NCBI RefSeq assembly: GCF_002086815.1
Contig: NZ_MVID01000004.1
Location: 248,001 to 312,000, forward strand
Direction: 5' to 3'
Length of the DNA stretch: 64,000 nt
Source: Mycolicibacterium parafortuitum
Lineage (GTDB): Bacteria; Actinomycetota; Actinomycetes; Mycobacteriales; Mycobacteriaceae
In this document: positions 61,416 to 64,000 of the stretch, piece by piece
How the letters are laid out: the number at the start of each line of letters is the position of its first letter
Position numbering within the stretch: the stretch's first letter is position 1
Program-made: the position numbers and the translations under genes
The notes under the pieces: generated by a model
Seen by the model: only the letters and a program-made list of their open reading frames with translations
Databases searched by the model: none
What the model was told of the DNA's origin: nothing

Positions 61416-62225
61416 GTGGGGGGCATGAGTAGTTCATTCAGCGGATCAGCCGTGGGCGGATTCCTTGTTTTGGCCGTCGTACTGATCGCGATAGTCCCCA
61501 AGCCGGTGTGGATACTCCTCCTGATCCTTGGGGGCGCCGCCCTGATCACCTGGATCATCCTCGCGATAGGAGAAGAGGACCGGAAGTGTCGCGCGGAGGC
61601 CGAGGAGCGGGACCGTGCGGACGCATATGAGCAGGCTGCGGAGGCGAAGCGGGAGCGTCGGGAACGCGACCAACGAGCGCGGCAGGAGCGCATCGCGACG
61701 CTCGGCAAGAAGAATGCCGAAGTTGTCGAATCCGCGGTCGTGGCAGCGAGACAGGTCGGCGATTCGGAAGCTGCGCACGCCGGATGGCTCGGTGACGTTG
61801 ACTTCACGACCGACATCCAGACGATCACCGGCAGCTTGAAGAAGGCCTACGACCTTCGCTTGGTTGCCGACAGGCTGGCTGGGCTTGAGTCGCCGAACGA
61901 CGACGATCGCAGGATCCTCGCCGAAGCCAAGGCAACGATAAAAAGGCTGGAGGACACGGCGAACCGCCGCGTCGTGCTGATCGTCAAATGCGCGGAAGAG
62001 GCACAACACATCGACGACTCGCTGCGCAGGGAACGTGAAGATGCAAAAGTCGCCGCGCAGCGCGCCGAGCTTCATGCCGAGTTGAGCGCAATGCTCTACG
62101 GCGTCGAAGCGACGCCGGACACATCGTCCACGAGCCCGGCCGTGGACTCGGTCATGGCGCGCGTGCAGGCGTACCGGGAAATCAAGGGCGAGATCGACAA
62201 GGCTCGCCTCGACGGCGCTGCCTGA
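61416..62225 (+). CDS. Membrane-anchored coiled-coil protein, unrecognised
   Basis: 269 residues. Two closely spaced hydrophobic spans near the N-terminus (SAVGGFLVLAVVLIAIV and WILLLILGGAALITWIILAI, joined by PKP) form a hairpin. A highly charged Glu/Arg/Ala-rich helical stretch (about 50-95) and a mostly alpha-helical cytoplasmic part to the end follow. No enzyme motif is seen. GTG 61416 (GAGGG five bases upstream) and ATG 61425 are both possible starts. It uses fewer GC-ending codons than the neighbouring HNH gene, which suggests later arrival. Confidence 0.7.
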   Translation: MGGMSSSFSGSAVGGFLVLAVVLIAIVPKPVWILLLILGGAALITWIILAIGEEDRKCRAEAEERDRADAYEQAAEAKRERRERDQRARQERIATLGKKNAEVVESAVVAARQVGDSEAAHAGWLGDVDFTTDIQTITGSLKKAYDLRLVADRLAGLESPNDDDRRILAEAKATIKRLEDTANRRVVLIVKCAEEAQHIDDSLRREREDAKVAAQRAELHAELSAMLYGVEATPDTSSTSPAVDSVMARVQAYREIKGEIDKARLDGAA

Positions 62226-62228
62226 GGG

Positions 62229-63617
62229 TCACTCCGCCCGCTCGGCCGCCCACATGCCGATCACGAACGCCGTCAAGTCGTTGTGCTGCAACGGGTCTCG
62301 GCCGGTGATCTCCTGGATGCGGGACAGCCGGTGGCGCACCGTGTTGGTGTGCAGGAACAACGCCTTGGCCGTTTCGCTCAGCGAGCCGTTGCACGCGACG
62401 AAGGTCCGCAGCGTTCGGACATGCTGGGTGCCGCGCGCGCTGTCCAGCTCCGTGAGCGGATCGATCAACAACTGCCGGAACGGCGCGAGCTGCGCCAGCG
62501 GCAACTGCTCCAGCAGGCTCTCCAGCGTGCTCAACTGATCGGGCCCCACCCGGCCGCCCCGGTGCTCGGCCAAGCCCAGCGCGATGCGCGCCTGCGCGAT
62601 CGCCGACCCGAGGTCAGGCAGTGGCACCGGCGCCGAATGCCCCGTCGGCAGCGCCAGGTCGTCGGTCACCTTCGCCGCGCCGACCGTCAGCATCAGACAC
62701 AGATCCGGGGCATCCCCGATCAACGCGTCCGGGAACGAGATCGACAACAGCGCGCCCGCACCGGCCGGCCACGCCGAGCACGCGACCTCCTCACCGAACC
62801 CCGGCCACTCCAACAACTGGCTCAACGCGTCCGGCAGCAGCATCCGGCGCTCGACCAGCGACAGCAGCTGCCCGACCCGCTCCCGGGTCAACGCCGCCTC
62901 GATGTCGCGCTCACCCTGCGCCGCACGCACGAACCGTGCGATCAGGTCCAGCAGTGCCGGCTCCGGGCGGTCACCCCGGCCCATCCACACCAGCGTGCCC
63001 ATCCCCGGCACCGGGACCGTCACCCCGGCGTCCTCACTGCCCGCGTCACTGTCCGCGTCACCCTCCGCGCTGCCGTCGGGCTCAAGAAGGAAGTAGCACC
63101 CCAGCACCTGGCCCGCCGCGTCCAGCAGCTGTCGGGGCGAGTCGTGCCGGCGCAGCGACAACAGCAGTTCCGGGACCAGCGCGTTCGTCGCCCGCGCGAC
63201 CGCGATCTCGTGACCGAGCCGGAACTCCGCGACGAACCGGCTGATCACACTGAACGGCACCGACGGCGGCGCCACCAGCACCGGCAGCCCCTTCTGCCTG
63301 CACCGCTGCAGCAGCGCGGCAGGCACGGTGTCATGTCCGTCACCTACGCCGAAACACACCCCCGCAGCCCCGGCGGAAACCAGCGCGTCGACGAACGTCG
63401 TGCAGCTGCGCTCGCTGTTCAGGCTGATGCCGACGGTGCACACCAACTCCCCGCCGCGCAGATACCGCGACGGATCCGGCATCTCGGTCGTGTGCACCCA
63501 GCTGATGGTCCGGTCCAGATCCTGGGCGGTGTCGGCGGGAACCGACAACCCCAACCGGGCCGTCTCCAGCAAATCATGCAGCGTCGGGGCGACCGACTCC
63601 GCACGCTGCTCTGACAC
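62229..63617 (-). CDS. PucR-family transcription regulator
   Basis: 462 residues. The N-terminal PucR domain (about 12-130, TLHDLLETARLGLSV, RGGELVCTVG) is followed by a GGDEF-like CdaR region and a C-terminal PucR-type HTH (about 395-450) with LRTFVACNGSLSETAKALFLHTNTVRHRLSRIQEITG. Such regulators usually act on nitrogen, purine or amino-acid catabolic genes next to them. It is divergent from the permease gene at 63760 and probably controls it. GTG start. Confidence 0.9.
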   Translation of the reverse strand: MSEQRAESVAPTLHDLLETARLGLSVPADTAQDLDRTISWVHTTEMPDPSRYLRGGELVCTVGISLNSERSCTTFVDALVSAGAAGVCFGVGDGHDTVPAALLQRCRQKGLPVLVAPPSVPFSVISRFVAEFRLGHEIAVARATNALVPELLLSLRRHDSPRQLLDAAGQVLGCYFLLEPDGSAEGDADSDAGSEDAGVTVPVPGMGTLVWMGRGDRPEPALLDLIARFVRAAQGERDIEAALTRERVGQLLSLVERRMLLPDALSQLLEWPGFGEEVACSAWPAGAGALLSISFPDALIGDAPDLCLMLTVGAAKVTDDLALPTGHSAPVPLPDLGSAIAQARIALGLAEHRGGRVGPDQLSTLESLLEQLPLAQLAPFRQLLIDPLTELDSARGTQHVRTLRTFVACNGSLSETAKALFLHTNTVRHRLSRIQEITGRDPLQHNDLTAFVIGMWAAERAE

Positions 63618-63759
63618 CCCGCGAGCGTAACGCGGCTGTCACACGCCGGGGCGCCTCCGTTGTGCGATCCTCCAATACCGCACCCCCGCGACGGTGCGAT
63701 TCTGGCGTCTTCACCTTCACAGCTGGCGTCACCTGACCTCGGCGTCGATAGTTCCAGCC

Positions 63760-64000
63760 ATGTCGTCATTGGTCAGCCCGGCTGAGCAGCAGCCTCAGTT
63801 GCGCCGGGAGTTCTCGCTGGGATCGGCGTTCGCCTTCGCGTTCGCCTTCATCTCGCCCATCGTCGCCCTGTACGGAATCTTCGGCCTCGCCCTATCGGCG
63901 GCCGGGCCGAGCTTCTGGTGGGGCTTCGCCCTGGTCTTCGCCGGCCAGTTCCTGGTGGCGCTGGTGTTCGCGACCCTGGTCTCCCGGTGGCCGCTGGAAG
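63760..64000 (+). CDS. APC-superfamily permease, N-terminal part (cut by window edge)
   Basis: The first 80 codons of a polytopic transporter: MSSLVSPAEQQPQLRREFSL, then hydrophobic spans FAFAFAFISPIVALYGIF and WWGFALVFAGQFLVALVFA. The SPIVALYGIF segment in span 1 is typical of amino-acid/polyamine/organocation permeases. It is divergent from the PucR regulator with 142 bases between them. Substrate unknown. Confidence 0.75.
   Translation, partial: MSSLVSPAEQQPQLRREFSLGSAFAFAFAFISPIVALYGIFGLALSAAGPSFWWGFALVFAGQFLVALVFATLVSRWPLE

Overview
The window is the replication-origin region of a high-GC rapidly growing mycobacterium (Mycolicibacterium type). The gene order trxB-trxA-cwlM / parB-parA-rsmG-jag-yidC-yidD-rnpA-rpmH / dnaA-dnaN-gnd-recF-dciA-gyrB-gyrA, followed by tRNA-Ile/tRNA-Ala, cwsA-ppiA-crgA and the pknB-pknA-pbpA-rodA-pstP-fhaB-fhaA operon, is the order known from Mycobacterium tuberculosis (Rv3913 to Rv0020c across oriC). 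A gnd gene between dnaN and recF, which M. tuberculosis lacks, and large metabolic insertions point to an environmental rapid grower. No species can be named from the sequence alone.

Regions. (1) 1-8537: thioredoxin system, the MurA-regulator pseudo-amidase CwlM, then the leftward operon rpmH-rnpA-yidD-yidC-jag-rsmG-parA-parB with three perfect parS palindromes buried in coding sequence. (2) 8538-20884: dnaA, oriC, dnaN, gnd, recF, the helicase-loader gene dciA, both gyrase genes and a DUF3566 membrane protein. (3) 20954-21235: tRNA-Ile, a 37-codon DLW-39-like gene, tRNA-Ala and a strong terminator. (4) 21370-29213: an insertion between tRNA-Ala and cwsA with a fatty acyl-CoA ligase, an MmyB-type regulator, an animal-type glutaminase with ankyrin repeats overlapping a GSII glutamine synthetase, a small membrane-peptide gene and L-serine dehydratase. 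(5) 29231-42444: conserved division and cell-wall genes (cwsA, ppiA, crgA, DUF881, trpG/pabA, and the Ser/Thr kinase, phosphatase, PBP, RodA and FHA operon). (6) 42692-59846: tRNA-Leu(CAG) followed by a 16-kb polyol catabolic cluster. (7) 60014-64000: a DUF222/HNH (13E12-type) protein, a membrane-anchored coiled-coil protein, a PucR regulator and the start of an APC-type permease.

How they work together. Regions 1 and 2 hold replication initiation (DnaA, DnaN, DciA, gyrase) and segregation (ParA/ParB/parS). Region 5 couples PASTA-kinase signalling to peptidoglycan synthesis, and CwlM in region 1 is a known target of that system. The polyol cluster carries a SorC-type regulator, three dehydrogenases (one zinc MDR, two SDRs), two sugar-type kinases (FGGY and DhaK-DhaL), an RpiB-type isomerase and two complete ABC importers of different architecture (Ugp/Glp type with two different ATPases, and Rbs type). 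The content resembles the tetritol (erythritol/threitol) pathways described in M. smegmatis; the exact substrates here are inferred.

The most notable points are the animal-type glutaminase fused by overlap to GSII, the double-transporter polyol cluster whose two Ugp-type ATPases both have Glu in place of the Q-loop Gln, a probable SorC operator of alternating TGTTC/GAACA half-sites, Ser at the quinolone-determining position of GyrA, two accessory cassettes directly downstream of tRNA genes, and a 12-codon minigene linking pbpA to pknA.
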